A stretch of DNA of 64,000 nucleotides from Candidatus Obscuribacterales bacterium (GCA_020050835.1 JAGVKB010000129.1:1-64000); one strand, 5' to 3'; numbered from the stretch's first letter, positions 1 to 9,817 are shown. The notes: generated from the sequence alone by a model not told the origin. Translations and numbers: made by a program.

Positions 1-2757
1 AAAGAAACACTTAAGAGCGTGCCGCTGGTAGAACAAAACGATGTGCGCAAGTCTTTAGAAGAGGCTATCCAGAAGCGAGCCGATCAGATCAAACAGAGTC
101 AGCCTGGCGGCGAAAAAATTGCTCCTGCGGCTCAAACTAAACCCGGCGGAACGGAGCAAAGCAAGAGAGAAAGTCCAGCTGCGCCGGTTGCTGGTCCAGC
201 GAGAGAGCAAGGTGGTACGAGGGAGGCACCGGCTGTCAAGCCGGACGCTGGCAGCCGGCCGGCCGTACGTGGGATGGAAGCAAATGATGTCCGTCAGCCG
301 AACAACGATAATCAACGCAGAGCTGAAAAGATAGCTGATTCGCGTGGAGCGGAGGTAGCATCTCGTCGGGAGTGGCAACCAGGCGCAAACGGTCCGCAGC
401 GATTTCTAGATCGCGAAATGAATCAGGCACGGGAGCGTCAGAAGGCAGGTGGTGTCGACCAGGGACCTGCCTTGGAGCAGAGATCAAAGCTGACTGCTGA
501 GCCGATCAAAACCGGTGGCGAAAAACCAATTCCGGCAAAGCTCTCTGATTGGCGAACACCAGAGCCAAAGTCGGGCGATGGCAAAGGACCGCTCGAGCGG
601 CCAGCCGAGCGCAAACAGCAGAATGATTTACAAAGTACAGTCAAAACCAACGATCAAAAGCCGACACTCGAACGCAATTTGAATTGGAAAGCACCGGAGC
701 AAAGAGGTTCCGATGACCGCTTCCCAGCCGCCAAGCGGCCAGACGTCAATGTTTCATCGACGCCAGTAAAGGACGGTTTCCGCGACAGTAAGGCTGCGCA
801 GACTGCGACCGGTCATGCGGTTGGGCCGGAGCGCAGTGCGGCTAACCGGCCGGCGACGCAATCTGATTACAATTCAGCCAAATCCGAACAGCGAAAGGTC
901 GGTGAAGGGGCCGGACAAGGAGGAGATAAGGGGCTATCGGGCACGCCGTCGAGTAAGCGTTCTGCTTACCAGGAAGTTTCGTCGCCCACCGAGTTGAAGC
1001 GCCAGCAATCTGCGAGCGCTCAGCTCAGCGTCTCCGATCTGGCTCGGGGCATTAAGTCCTTGCAAGAGCCGGGGCGAAGTTTCGGTAAAATTGGTGCTGA
1101 GACGGACCGCAGTGCTAGCCCGACCCAATTGAGAGGTGCGGTCGACCTGGCCAGGAATGTCCAGCGGCTGGAGAATCTGGCTCGTTTGAACCAATTGCAA
1201 TCGGTGTCCGGGCGCCCTTTGGAAGTGGTCAGAACGCTGAGAGAACTGCCGTCCGGCCGGGCGGCTACGCCGTTGACCGACGGCGCCGTGCGAGCAGTGA
1301 TCGGGCGCACGCTTGCTGCATTTGATGCTGGAAGGACAGCGGCAGGACAGACACGTGGCGTTGATCTCGCGGCTCGACCGGGCGCCATTGGCACGAGCAG
1401 ATTCGATCCGCAGGGAGCTTTGAATATCAGAGAACCGCGTGGTTTTACTTCCGCTCAGAGGATCGATCGGCGTTATATATTTGGTACCGAGATTGCTCTG
1501 GCAGCGGTTATAGCAGCTGCTGGAGTCGCTCGCCGCCGTCCGGAAGATATTGCCAACAGTGGCAGAGCGGCGGACAAACCGACAGATCGCCCGGGCGATC
1601 GGATTGCGGACAGGCGCCCATCGTCATTGCCTGCCGGGCTTGCTTCGATTCGTGAAAGCGGAATCGGACGGACAATGGCAGACCGCCAGCAGGGCTTACT
1701 AACATGCAGTACGCGCGTCGATCGGCGCTATATCTTTGGGACTGAGGTTGCGCTCGCCGCTCTGATCGCTGCTGGCGGCGTATCCCGGCATCGTTTAGAT
1801 AAGGAGCTTTTCGGTCAGCAAGCCGGCGACAAAGGTAGCGGCAGCCGCACGAGTCCAGCTGCCGACGGACGACCGAAGGCGCAGGACGGCGGGCGCGGTT
1901 CAGATCGTTCGATGGCAAACAACGCTGAATTCAAATCATTCACCACTGCCGCTAAAGTAGGCGACAAGCGCTTTGTTACCGGTGCTGAAATCGCCTTGGC
2001 AGCCATACTCTCGGCTGCCGGTGTCAGCAAGTTGAATGCAGTGACGGATAGTCCGGCAGAGCGCTCACCGGTTCAAAATGAAACACCTCAAGCTGAGAGC
2101 CAGGAGCGCATCGGCTATCAAGGCGCGGAGGTTAGGCCGGCTGGCGACGGATTGCGATCTCCAGGCAGCATTCGGCTAAAGGCTAATGCATCTGACTTTC
2201 CGGAGCGAAAAGACGAGCAAGACGACGAGCAGCCGGAGGAAATTGAAAGGCTAGTCGAAAGCTTGTCGAAGAATGTTTCGCAGTCCGATCATGAGAGTGC
2301 AGTCCATCGCAAGGTTGTTCTGCACAGACCAACTACAATTATCTCGGCTAGAGATACTTTGGTAAGCGTCGCTGAAGCGTTCTTCCATGATCCTAATCTA
2401 GCTTGGCTGATAGCCGATCTCAATTTTCACAACGTGCGAGAGTCGTGGATTGATGGCAAACGTGTGATCGAGCTTCGCAGTCGACAGCAGATCGAGCTGC
2501 CTGTCTGGGCAGATATTGAAGCTTTTTATAGCAGCCGTTCGGCGGAGGCAAGGCCGGAGAACCTGGTGACGATCATCGAAGAGACTCAAATCGACAGAGA
2601 ACTGCTAGCGAGTGCTTTGGGAACGGCCATGGGCGTAGGCTCATCCAGTCCCGGTCCTGTTGTTCAATCGAAGTTGCATGTTTCTGCTATTGCGAGTCAA
2701 CCACCCGATCGACAATTCCGGTGGTTGTTCAAACGCTTTTTGACGAACTCACCTTAG
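1..2757 (+). CDS. Large proline/charge-rich protein with three IFGTEIALAA repeats and a C-terminal LysM-like domain (5' partial)
   Basis: The frame is open to base 1, so the gene probably begins upstream. A GTG at 19 is possible, but only AAGAG, one base away, could serve as its ribosome binding site. The first ~480 residues are hydrophilic, rich in R, K, E, P and Q, and look disordered. Three short repeats with the core RRYIFGTEIALAA (or KRFVTGAEIALAA) lie at about residues 481, 566 and 646; each is an amphipathic-to-hydrophobic segment ending in an Ala/Gly-rich stretch. Residues ~764-832 resemble a LysM domain (a start like ARDTLVSVAEAFFHDPNLAWLI, then an IELP end), which in known proteins binds peptidoglycan or chitin or caps a larger assembly. 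No signal peptide can be judged because the start is missing. The function is unknown; a cell-wall-associated scaffold is an inference. Confidence 0.75.
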   Translation, partial: KETLKSVPLVEQNDVRKSLEEAIQKRADQIKQSQPGGEKIAPAAQTKPGGTEQSKRESPAAPVAGPAREQGGTREAPAVKPDAGSRPAVRGMEANDVRQPNNDNQRRAEKIADSRGAEVASRREWQPGANGPQRFLDREMNQARERQKAGGVDQGPALEQRSKLTAEPIKTGGEKPIPAKLSDWRTPEPKSGDGKGPLERPAERKQQNDLQSTVKTNDQKPTLERNLNWKAPEQRGSDDRFPAAKRPDVNVSSTPVKDGFRDSKAAQTATGHAVGPERSAANRPATQSDYNSAKSEQRKVGEGAGQGGDKGLSGTPSSKRSAYQEVSSPTELKRQQSASAQLSVSDLARGIKSLQEPGRSFGKIGAETDRSASPTQLRGAVDLARNVQRLENLARLNQLQSVSGRPLEVVRTLRELPSGRAATPLTDGAVRAVIGRTLAAFDAGRTAAGQTRGVDLAARPGAIGTSRFDPQGALNIREPRGFTSAQRIDRRYIFGTEIALAAVIAAAGVARRRPEDIANSGRAADKPTDRPGDRIADRRPSSLPAGLASIRESGIGRTMADRQQGLLTCSTRVDRRYIFGTEVALAALIAAGGVSRHRLDKELFGQQAGDKGSGSRTSPAADGRPKAQDGGRGSDRSMANNAEFKSFTTAAKVGDKRFVTGAEIALAAILSAAGVSKLNAVTDSPAERSPVQNETPQAESQERIGYQGAEVRPAGDGLRSPGSIRLKANASDFPERKDEQDDEQPEEIERLVESLSKNVSQSDHESAVHRKVVLHRPTTIISARDTLVSVAEAFFHDPNLAWLIADLNFHNVRESWIDGKRVIELRSRQQIELPVWADIEAFYSSRSAEARPENLVTIIEETQIDRELLASALGTAMGVGSSSPGPVVQSKLHVSAIASQPPDRQFRWLFKRFLTNSP
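1459..2031 (+). repeat. Three in-frame copies of a ~25-residue hydrophobic repeat
   Basis: The copies start at 1459, 1714 and 1954, spaced 255 and 240 bases apart. All encode D-(R/K)-R-(Y/F)-(I/V)-(F/T)-G-(T/A)-E-(I/V)-A-L-A-A followed by an Ala/Gly-rich tail. Synonymous changes between the copies are frequent, so the protein sequence is what has been kept rather than a recent DNA duplication. Confidence 0.8.
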
Positions 2758-2884
2758 TTTCAGATCTTTGCCACGCGCTCAGGGTAGACTTGTTAAATGA
2801 GTGTTGGCGTGGGTATAGGATGAACTTTTCAATTCGCTGCCGGTGTTTGGCAGGCTGGAAATTGATTGACTAAGGTTTAAGACG

Positions 2885-4255
2885 GTGTCACCGAAGGACT
2901 CCAGAAGCAACAAGGTCGAGCGTCTCGCTCAATTCCTGCTGAGTGGGATACTGGCTTGCTGTTCGGTGGTGATCATTGCTGAATTCCTGTTTTTGGTTTG
3001 GGCCGTAAGGCAGGAATTTCCTAAAGTTGCCTCCATCTCCTTCGGCAACATTGCATTCGTTTCGCTGGCTTGCGTGCTGCTGCTGCTGCCGGTGGCTTGC
3101 TTGGCTGTCGGAAGGCGCCGACTTGCCGGTTGGTTCGCTCGCCGCTGGCTGTCGGTCGTTGAGCGCATAACCGGCACCACGAGTCTCTTTGTAGCAAAGG
3201 CCTGCGTTAGCTTGGCTGACTGTTGTACGGAGGAAGAAAAATTCGACGAGGCCGAACGATTGTACAAGCGGGCCGTCGCCATCAATGCCGTGGTCGGTAA
3301 ACAGGGAAGTTCTACCTTCCAGATCCACACCGAGCTGCGTTATCTCAACTTCTTGAGGCAGTCCAACAAGATTCGCACCGCGGTCGCAATTGCACCGTAT
3401 CTGCTGGAGTTGGAGAAGCGTTACCGTCCATACAACTTCACTAATCGCAGTCTTTATATGCTGGCGATTGTGTTTGCTTCAATATCGACAGCAATCTTGA
3501 TCCTGGACTGGGCAGCCGCCTCATCGAGTTTAGCCGGCAATTATTCACTGGCTAAGGAGATTTGCGAGTTCGCGCCGACACCACCAGCGATGCTTTCGCA
3601 GTTCAAAGTCGGCAAATCTATGGAGCTGCTTGCGCGTGGATACAGCAAGGGAGCTCAATGGGACAAGGCCGAGCCATTGTATAAAACGCTGTTGGAGATT
3701 CGAGAAGTAAGAGATGGTGCCAACAGCGCCGCAGCTGCCGAAGTAATGCAACTGCTTTCCGAGGCCTATTTAAATCAAGGCAAGTATAAAAAGGCGCAAC
3801 AGTTGTTGGAGCAGACTTTGAGCATCTACGGCGAGCAGGCTGGGGTTGACGATCCGCGTACCGTACTGATCTTGAACGATCTTGCCACTGTCTACTGCAG
3901 TGAAGATAAATTCGATCAGTCACAAAAGCTGATCAAGAAGGCGCTCAGCATTTATGAGAAGAACCGCCGGCCAAGAGATTTGGCAGTGGCAGAGGGGCTC
4001 CACCGGTTGGCGGTTGTCTGTTGCTCCAAAGGAAGATACGAGCAAGCCGAGCCGCTTTACCGGCTGGCAATCGCGCTTAGCGAAGAGAGCTACGGTCCAG
4101 ACGATCCGCGTCTGGCACGCACTCTTGCTGATTATGCAAACCTGTTGAAGCTGACTAAACGCTTCGATCAGGCTCAAAAAATGGAGGCGAGAGCACGCAC
4201 CATCAGGGCTTTATACGGCTCGTCAGCCTTGTCGCAGGCAATCAAGACATTGTAG
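2885..4255 (+). CDS. Membrane protein with tetratricopeptide repeats
   Basis: 456 residues starting at GTG 2885. Two hydrophobic segments near the N terminus (about residues 17-40 and 55-75) and a third near 190-210 are likely membrane helices. TPR-type helix pairs occupy the segment between the second and third helices and the rest of the protein after ~240. Typical TPR signatures are visible, such as FDEAERLYKRAV, WDKAEPLYKTLL, YKKAQQLLEQTL, FDQSQKLIKKAL and YEQAEPLYRLAI. TPR arrays bind peptides or partner proteins; the ligand here is unknown. The pattern of TPRs separated by ~42 residues resembles the kinesin-light-chain TPR family. The start is tentative because no strong ribosome binding site precedes the GTG. 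Confidence 0.8.
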   Translation: MSPKDSRSNKVERLAQFLLSGILACCSVVIIAEFLFLVWAVRQEFPKVASISFGNIAFVSLACVLLLLPVACLAVGRRRLAGWFARRWLSVVERITGTTSLFVAKACVSLADCCTEEEKFDEAERLYKRAVAINAVVGKQGSSTFQIHTELRYLNFLRQSNKIRTAVAIAPYLLELEKRYRPYNFTNRSLYMLAIVFASISTAILILDWAAASSSLAGNYSLAKEICEFAPTPPAMLSQFKVGKSMELLARGYSKGAQWDKAEPLYKTLLEIREVRDGANSAAAAEVMQLLSEAYLNQGKYKKAQQLLEQTLSIYGEQAGVDDPRTVLILNDLATVYCSEDKFDQSQKLIKKALSIYEKNRRPRDLAVAEGLHRLAVVCCSKGRYEQAEPLYRLAIALSEESYGPDDPRLARTLADYANLLKLTKRFDQAQKMEARARTIRALYGSSALSQAIKTL

Positions 4256-4344
4256 CTTGCAAGTAGGCTTACTTGGGCTGGGACGATTGTCAATCGGCGA
4301 TGCATCAGCGGTCGAATCGCCTCGTCGAATTGTTAAGGGGCTGA

Positions 4345-5451
4345 ATGCAGCTCATTAGTGGTGGGGCAAGTACGTACAACTGCTCGGCTTCTGTGCAATT
4401 GCACAGTGGCTCTCACTTTCCCGGGCGATATGTTGGAGTCGTGAATGGCGATGCGGCAGGTGAAAATTCTATGTCAGAAGCTGGTTTTAGCAATGGTTCT
4501 CGCGATGCCCGAGGTCCGGCGGTGCCAGATGGTGCCGCCGTTAGATCTGGATTGAGAGAGCTTTTGCGAAGGTACGAGGGTGGACTTTCGTCTGCCGTCG
4601 AGCGATTGCAGTCCCTCCTTCAGGAATTGGCCAGTCATGAGAATTTAAGCCCGCTCACAATAGCGATCTTTGGCATAGCATGCTTGACGATTGCCGGTGG
4701 AGTATGGGTGGCAGCATGCACCGCCAGTGGTTACTTGACTGGCTTGACGCTTGGGGCTGGAGCGTGTCTTGCCGCGAGATGGATCTGGAAAGCGCAGGGC
4801 AATGAAGTGAGCTGGTTGCGATACGACTCCGCTGAGCCACTAAGCTCACGAACTGGTGCTCCAGGTCGTGAGCCGGTTTCATGCAGAGTCGTAAAGGGAA
4901 ATACCACGCTGTTTAAGTATTCCGACGGGTCAGTCGTCTACGAGCACAAGCGTGACACGAACGCCAATTGTGAAATGGAACGAGTGAAAAATGACGATTT
5001 GAAAGCGGCGGTGCGCACCACCTATCTGTCTGATGGCACGAAAGTCCGTGAGTTTCCGGACGGTTTGCGGACGCTTTCAAAAAGATTTAGTGATGCTAGT
5101 TATCTGATGAAATGGCAGGGTCATTCCGAATTCGATTCAATTGAATTGCGCACTGACGACGGCACCTTTCTGGAGATCTATTCCAACGGGCACAAGATTG
5201 TCGATTGCGCCGATGGCAGTTGCTATGAAGACGACCCGGACGGACACAGGCGCGTGTTCAATTCGTGCTACGGTGTGGAAAGGGTGGATATACTCCCGGA
5301 ACACGAGATCGTAAGGAATATTCAGCTCTTTCATTTGATGAATGTTGTCCTGATTGGCGGCGATGTCGAGAGGTTCTGTCCACCGTCTTTAACTTCGGCG
5401 CTGACCGGAATGCTGGCCAGGATTGAGCAACCGACAGAGCCGGCCTCTTAG
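4345..5451 (+). CDS. Membrane protein with C-terminal DG-rich repeats
   Basis: 368 residues from ATG 4345, chosen because AAGGGG stands four bases upstream. ATG 4471, preceded by AGGTG, is the other likely start and would give 326 residues. A hydrophobic stretch around residues 110-150 with two likely helices anchors the protein. The C-terminal part carries repeated short strands of the form (S/D)DG-(S/T)-x-x-x-(E/Y) and (P/S)(D/N)G: YSDGSVVYE, LSDGTKVREFPDG, DDGTFLEIYSNG, CADGSCYEDDPDG. This pattern recalls the TCP10/CPAP G-box beta repeats and MORN-like sheets, which form extended single-layer beta structures. That comparison is by eye only. The function is unknown; it may expose a beta scaffold beside the membrane. 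Confidence 0.7.
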   Translation: MQLISGGASTYNCSASVQLHSGSHFPGRYVGVVNGDAAGENSMSEAGFSNGSRDARGPAVPDGAAVRSGLRELLRRYEGGLSSAVERLQSLLQELASHENLSPLTIAIFGIACLTIAGGVWVAACTASGYLTGLTLGAGACLAARWIWKAQGNEVSWLRYDSAEPLSSRTGAPGREPVSCRVVKGNTTLFKYSDGSVVYEHKRDTNANCEMERVKNDDLKAAVRTTYLSDGTKVREFPDGLRTLSKRFSDASYLMKWQGHSEFDSIELRTDDGTFLEIYSNGHKIVDCADGSCYEDDPDGHRRVFNSCYGVERVDILPEHEIVRNIQLFHLMNVVLIGGDVERFCPPSLTSALTGMLARIEQPTEPAS

Positions 5452-5562
5452 GTCCGGTCAGGCCGATTACGAACGAAAAGACCTTTCCACCGTTGAACTT
5501 TCTTGAGAAGTGAAGCGTCTAACCGATTGTGGGACGAAAGAGGGCGATGGGAGAGGTCAATC

Positions 5563-7113
5563 ATGTTCGCACGAGTATTTTCTGGTGGACTGCTGGGTGT
5601 CGATGCTTATCGCATTGAAGTAGAAGTGGATGCTCATGGTGGAATTGGGCAGATCTTGTTGGTCGGGCTGCCGGATGCTGCCGTCAAGGAATCTCAAGAG
5701 CGTGTCAGGTCTGCCATTAAGGCTTGCTCCCTCCTGATGCCTTCAGCCAAGAAATGGGTGGTTAATCTAGCTCCGGCTGACACTCGCAAGGAAGGACCGG
5801 CGCTCGATTTACCGATCGCCGTCGGTATCTTGGCCACCGGCGGTTACCTGCCGGTCGATCACCTGCCCAACTTCTGGCTGATTGGAGAGCTTGGGCTTGA
5901 CGGCTCGCTGCGACCCGTTTCCGGAGTTTTGCCGATCGCTATGGCTTGTCGCGCCAGCGGAGCGGACAATATGATCGTACCGGAGGCGAATGCTGAAGAG
6001 GCTGGTCTAGTCGAAAAACTGAAGGTATATCCGGTCAGTCATCTCAAGCAGGTTTTAACGATCTTGACTGAACCAGCAAGCGCTGCTCCGTTGGCGAGTA
6101 ATGCTGTCTATAACTTCCGCCGTACGCAACAAAATCAAAACTTCGATTTTGATTTCCAGGATGTGAAAGGGCAGGAGCAGGCTAAACGGGCACTCGAGAT
6201 CTCGGCAGCCGGCCGGCACAACATCTTGATGGTCGGTCCGCCCGGCTCCGGTAAATCCATGCTTGCTCAACGCCTCGCCACTATCATGCCGCCGCTCGAC
6301 TTTTCCGAGTCGCTCGAGTTGACCAAGTTGTACAGTGTGGCTGGCCTGCTGCCTGACAGATCGACGATCATCGCCAAAAGACCATTTCGCAACCCACACC
6401 ACAGCGCGTCGGCGGTCGGATTGGTCGGTGGAGGCGCGCAGCCCAAGCCAGGTGAGATCTCGCTCAGTCATTTAGGAATCTTGTTTCTGGACGAGCTGAC
6501 CGAATTTCCGCGTTCGCATATCGATTGTCTCAGGCAGCCGCTCGAAAGCGGCAATGTCACAATCAGCCGGGCGCAGCAGACGCTTACCTTTCCTGCCTCC
6601 TTCTTGCTGATTGGGGCCTGCAATCCCTGTCCATGCGGGCACCGTGGCGACCCGGCGCAATATTGCAGCTGCACACCACATCAGGCCGATCGCTATTGGT
6701 CCAAGTTGTCTGGCCCGTTCTTGGATCGGGTCGACCTGCATGTCGAAGTGGGCAGGCTGCGCGAGGGAGAGTTGTCCTGCACCACTCGCGGTGAATCATC
6801 AGAAATCATGAAATTGCGAGTGATGAGAGCGATTGAGCGACAGAAGGGGAGATGTCCCGAGGGTCAATTTGTCTACAACGGACAGCTCAGTCATCGCCAG
6901 TTAATCAAATACTGCAAAATTGACGACGGTTGCCGGGCATTGCTGGCACGGGCGGTTAGCCAGCTCGGTCTGTCCGCTCGCGCTTACGATCGCGTATTGC
7001 GGATTGCACGGACGGTAGCAGATCTCTCTGAGTCCGACCAGATCGAGTCCGGACACCTAGCTGAAGCGATTCGTTATCGCGCGATGTTCCGGCAGGCCAG
7101 TCAGAAGATCTGA
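5563..7113 (+). CDS. comM: YifB/ComM-family Mg-chelatase-like AAA+ ATPase
   Basis: The protein is 516 residues from ATG 5563. An in-frame start at 5503 exists, but the family N terminus (MFARVFSGGLLGVDA) and the GAGAGG site at 5551 fix 5563. Residues ~20-170 form the ribosomal-S5/Lon-like domain. The AAA+ core has Walker A GPPGSGKS and Walker B ILFLDELTEF, followed by a Cys cluster (CNPCPCG, CSC) and a C-terminal Mg-chelatase domain. In naturally competent bacteria ComM is a hexameric helicase that drives branch migration during integration of incoming DNA. The family is widespread, so its presence does not prove competence. It stands alone between unrelated genes, convergent with lysC. Confidence 0.92.
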   Translation: MFARVFSGGLLGVDAYRIEVEVDAHGGIGQILLVGLPDAAVKESQERVRSAIKACSLLMPSAKKWVVNLAPADTRKEGPALDLPIAVGILATGGYLPVDHLPNFWLIGELGLDGSLRPVSGVLPIAMACRASGADNMIVPEANAEEAGLVEKLKVYPVSHLKQVLTILTEPASAAPLASNAVYNFRRTQQNQNFDFDFQDVKGQEQAKRALEISAAGRHNILMVGPPGSGKSMLAQRLATIMPPLDFSESLELTKLYSVAGLLPDRSTIIAKRPFRNPHHSASAVGLVGGGAQPKPGEISLSHLGILFLDELTEFPRSHIDCLRQPLESGNVTISRAQQTLTFPASFLLIGACNPCPCGHRGDPAQYCSCTPHQADRYWSKLSGPFLDRVDLHVEVGRLREGELSCTTRGESSEIMKLRVMRAIERQKGRCPEGQFVYNGQLSHRQLIKYCKIDDGCRALLARAVSQLGLSARAYDRVLRIARTVADLSESDQIESGHLAEAIRYRAMFRQASQKI

Positions 7114-7146
7114 ACATCTGTGCACTGAAGTCGGGCGATTTGATGC

Positions 7147-8496
7147 TTAAGGGAAGAATTCAGCGTGCAGCTGCTTCATCGCTTTATCAGCATCGTCGCG
7201 GCTGACCACGAAACTGAGATTGATATCTGAAGCGCCGCCGGAGATCATTACGATATTTATGTCCTTCAGGGCGCTGAACACTCGGCCGGCGATGCCGCTT
7301 TGCTCTCTGAACTGCCTGCCTACTACCGAGACGATCGCCACATCTGATGATGTGCGCACTTCGCCATGTTCGAGCAACGCTTCTTTCAATTCGCTCAGGT
7401 AATCGGTTTGATCGATGGTGAGCGACACCGAAATTTCGGAAGTGGCGATTAAATCGATCGGTGTTTTGTAGCGGTCGAAGAGGGCAAAAATTTGGGACAG
7501 GAAACCATGACTCATCAGCATGCGTGGTGAGCTCAAAAAGATTGCCGTTATTCCCTTTTTGGCCGCCACTGCACGAATCGTTTCAGTGGCCTGGGCGGCG
7601 GATTTTATCAGTGTTCCCGGTTGGTCGGGCCGCATGGTGTTCAAGATGCGCACCGGAATGTTCTTTTCGATCGCCGGTTTGATCGTGAGCGGATGCAGGA
7701 CTTTGGCGCCGAAGTACGCCAGTTCGGAGGCTTCTTGAAAGGAAACCTCCGGAAGCACTCTTGCTTCCGGAACTACTCTCGGATCGGCAGTCATCATGCC
7801 GTCTACGTCTGTCCAGATCTGAATCTCATTTGAATTGAGGGCGACGCCTACGATTGAAGCGCTATAATCGGAACCGCCTCGTCCGAGCGTCGTGCTGGCA
7901 CCGGATTCGGTGCGACCGATAAAGCCCTGCGTGAAGACGATGGTACCGGCTTGCGTATGAGGCAGGATGTGCGTCTGTGCTTTTGGCGTCAGCACATCCC
8001 AACGCGGGTTGGCCTTTCCGTAAACCTCGTCGGTAATCAAAAACTCCCGGGCATCCAGCCATACTGCTTTATGCCCACTTTGGATGGCGAATTCTGCGAC
8101 CAGGCGCGATGAGAGCAATTCGCCCAGACCCGAGACGGCATCGAGCGATCTTCTGGTTAACTCACCAAGGTAGCTGACGCCTTTGTAGAGGATGCTCAGC
8201 TCATCCAACCGGCTTGCTAGCTCGTCTTTCAAGGCAAGACCGGCCTGGCTCGTTCCTAAGAGAGCGGTGATGGCGTCGAGATGTCTTTTTCGAATCGCTT
8301 CGATCTGCGAAAGCGCGCCGCCCAGATCGCGGGCGAGTGCTTTTTCTGCTCCGTCAATGAGGGCGTTGGTTACGCCGGACATCGCTGACAAGACGACAAC
8401 CTTTTGAGGACTCTTCGCTTGCGCGCAGAGATCCACTACCTGTCGAATTCGCTCAGCGCTTTCTACCGACGTTCCGCCGAATTTGAGAACGAGCAT
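7147..8496 (-). CDS. lysC: Aspartate kinase (aspartokinase), monofunctional
   Basis: 449 residues, the size of E. coli LysC. It catalyses ATP-dependent phosphorylation of aspartate, the first step to lysine, threonine, methionine and diaminopimelate. KFGGTSVES lies at the N terminus (ATP/aspartate site). The central region has TQGFIGRTESGASTTLGRGG, typical of the family, and the C-terminal ~150 residues carry two ACT domains that usually bind the feedback inhibitor. ATG 8496 is 10 bases after the murA stop, so the two genes are almost certainly one transcript. The pairing links two inputs to peptidoglycan: diaminopimelate precursors and UDP-MurNAc synthesis. Which amino acid inhibits it cannot be read from sequence by eye. 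Confidence 0.93.
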   Translation of the reverse strand: MLVLKFGGTSVESAERIRQVVDLCAQAKSPQKVVVLSAMSGVTNALIDGAEKALARDLGGALSQIEAIRKRHLDAITALLGTSQAGLALKDELASRLDELSILYKGVSYLGELTRRSLDAVSGLGELLSSRLVAEFAIQSGHKAVWLDAREFLITDEVYGKANPRWDVLTPKAQTHILPHTQAGTIVFTQGFIGRTESGASTTLGRGGSDYSASIVGVALNSNEIQIWTDVDGMMTADPRVVPEARVLPEVSFQEASELAYFGAKVLHPLTIKPAIEKNIPVRILNTMRPDQPGTLIKSAAQATETIRAVAAKKGITAIFLSSPRMLMSHGFLSQIFALFDRYKTPIDLIATSEISVSLTIDQTDYLSELKEALLEHGEVRTSSDVAIVSVVGRQFREQSGIAGRVFSALKDINIVMISGGASDINLSFVVSRDDADKAMKQLHAEFFP

Positions 8497-8506
8497 GTCT
8501 GCGTCG

Positions 8507-9817
8507 TCAGCGCCTCCAGATATCGGCGCCCAGTGCTCTGAATTTTTCTTCGAGATGCTCGTATCCCCGATCGAGATGGCTCAACCCGGTCAGCTCGGTT
8601 ATCCCTTCGGCTGCTAGCCCGGCAATAATCAAAGAAGCAGCGGCTCTCAGGTCGCTTGCTTTGACTTCAGCTCCCATCAAGCGAGGAACGCCTTTGACTA
8701 CGGCAGCATTACCTTTGAGGGCGATGTCTGCGCCCATCCGGCGCAACTCGCCAACCTGCATAAAGCGGTTCTCGTAGATGGTTTCGGTAATGATCGAAGT
8801 TCCTTCGCACGTTGCCAGAACGGACATGATCGGTGCTTGCAGATCGGTCGGGAAGCCCGGATAAGGCACCGTTGTGATATCGGTCGCGCGCAAGCGTCCA
8901 TGCGACTTCACTTTGATTGTGTCCGGGGCGTAAATCGCTACTTCCGATCCGATCTCAGAGATTTTACTGATTACGGAATAGAGGTGATGCGGATTGAGCC
9001 CCTCGATCGTCACTTCTCCGCCAGTAGCCATAACGGCTGAGATGAAGCTGCCGGCTTCCAGGCGATCCGGAATTGTCTCGAATGTAGTGCCGTGCATCTC
9101 GGAAGGTTTGACACCGTCAATTACCATCTGGTAGCTGCCGGCTCCGGAAATGCGGCCGCCCATAGCGTTGATGAAGTCTGCGAGGTTGACGATTTCTGGG
9201 TCTTGAGCAGCATTCTCGATAATCGTTTGACCTTCGGCTAGAGCGGCGGCAAGCATGATGTTTTCAGTGGCGCCGTTCGATGGACGGTCGAGGTATATCC
9301 TGCTTCCGGTAAGTTTGTCCGCGGAGGCGTAAACATAGCCGTGTTCGATCTTGCAGTCTGCTCCGAGTATCTTCAGTCCACGCTCGTGCAAGTCGATTCT
9401 TCTTTCGCCGATCGCGCAGCCGCCGGGCAGCGAAACTTTTGCATGCCCGAAGCGAGCCAGCAACGGTCCGAGTACTACGAATGAAGCACGCAACTGGCTG
9501 ACCAGTTCGTAAGGCGCTTCTAGTTCGTTAATATCGCGCGCGTCGATGGTGACTTCGTCGCCGGCAATTGTGACTTTTGCGCCCAAGTATCTGATCACGT
9601 CCGCCATCATGTGAACGTCGGTCAGATTCGGCACATTGCGAAGCACCGAAACGTCTGCCGCGAGCAGTGCTGCTGCCATTTTCTTAAGAACGGCGTTCTT
9701 TGCACCACCAACGCGAACAGTTCCGCGCAGCGGATTCCCACCGCGAATGATGATGCGCTGCTCGATTTCTGTGGTCGGCTTTGCTGGGGGATCCAGTCTG
9801 GTTGCCTCTGATGTCAT
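8507..9817 (-). CDS. murA: UDP-N-acetylglucosamine 1-carboxyvinyltransferase
   Basis: 436 residues. The enzyme transfers enolpyruvate from PEP to UDP-GlcNAc, the first committed step of peptidoglycan synthesis, in the cytoplasm. The N-terminal motif GGAKNAVLKK and the active-site loop LPGGCAIGERRIDLH are both clear. The Cys in GGCAIG corresponds to the fosfomycin-reactive cysteine (Cys115 in E. coli), so the enzyme should be of the sensitive type. The frame is open to a TTG at 9892, but ATG 9817 has GGAG six bases upstream and gives a more usual N terminus; even so, ~25 residues precede the first strand. The gene leads the murA-lysC pair. Confidence 0.94.
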   Translation of the reverse strand: MTSEATRLDPPAKPTTEIEQRIIIRGGNPLRGTVRVGGAKNAVLKKMAAALLAADVSVLRNVPNLTDVHMMADVIRYLGAKVTIAGDEVTIDARDINELEAPYELVSQLRASFVVLGPLLARFGHAKVSLPGGCAIGERRIDLHERGLKILGADCKIEHGYVYASADKLTGSRIYLDRPSNGATENIMLAAALAEGQTIIENAAQDPEIVNLADFINAMGGRISGAGSYQMVIDGVKPSEMHGTTFETIPDRLEAGSFISAVMATGGEVTIEGLNPHHLYSVISKISEIGSEVAIYAPDTIKVKSHGRLRATDITTVPYPGFPTDLQAPIMSVLATCEGTSIITETIYENRFMQVGELRRMGADIALKGNAAVVKGVPRLMGAEVKASDLRAAASLIIAGLAAEGITELTGLSHLDRGYEHLEEKFRALGADIWRR

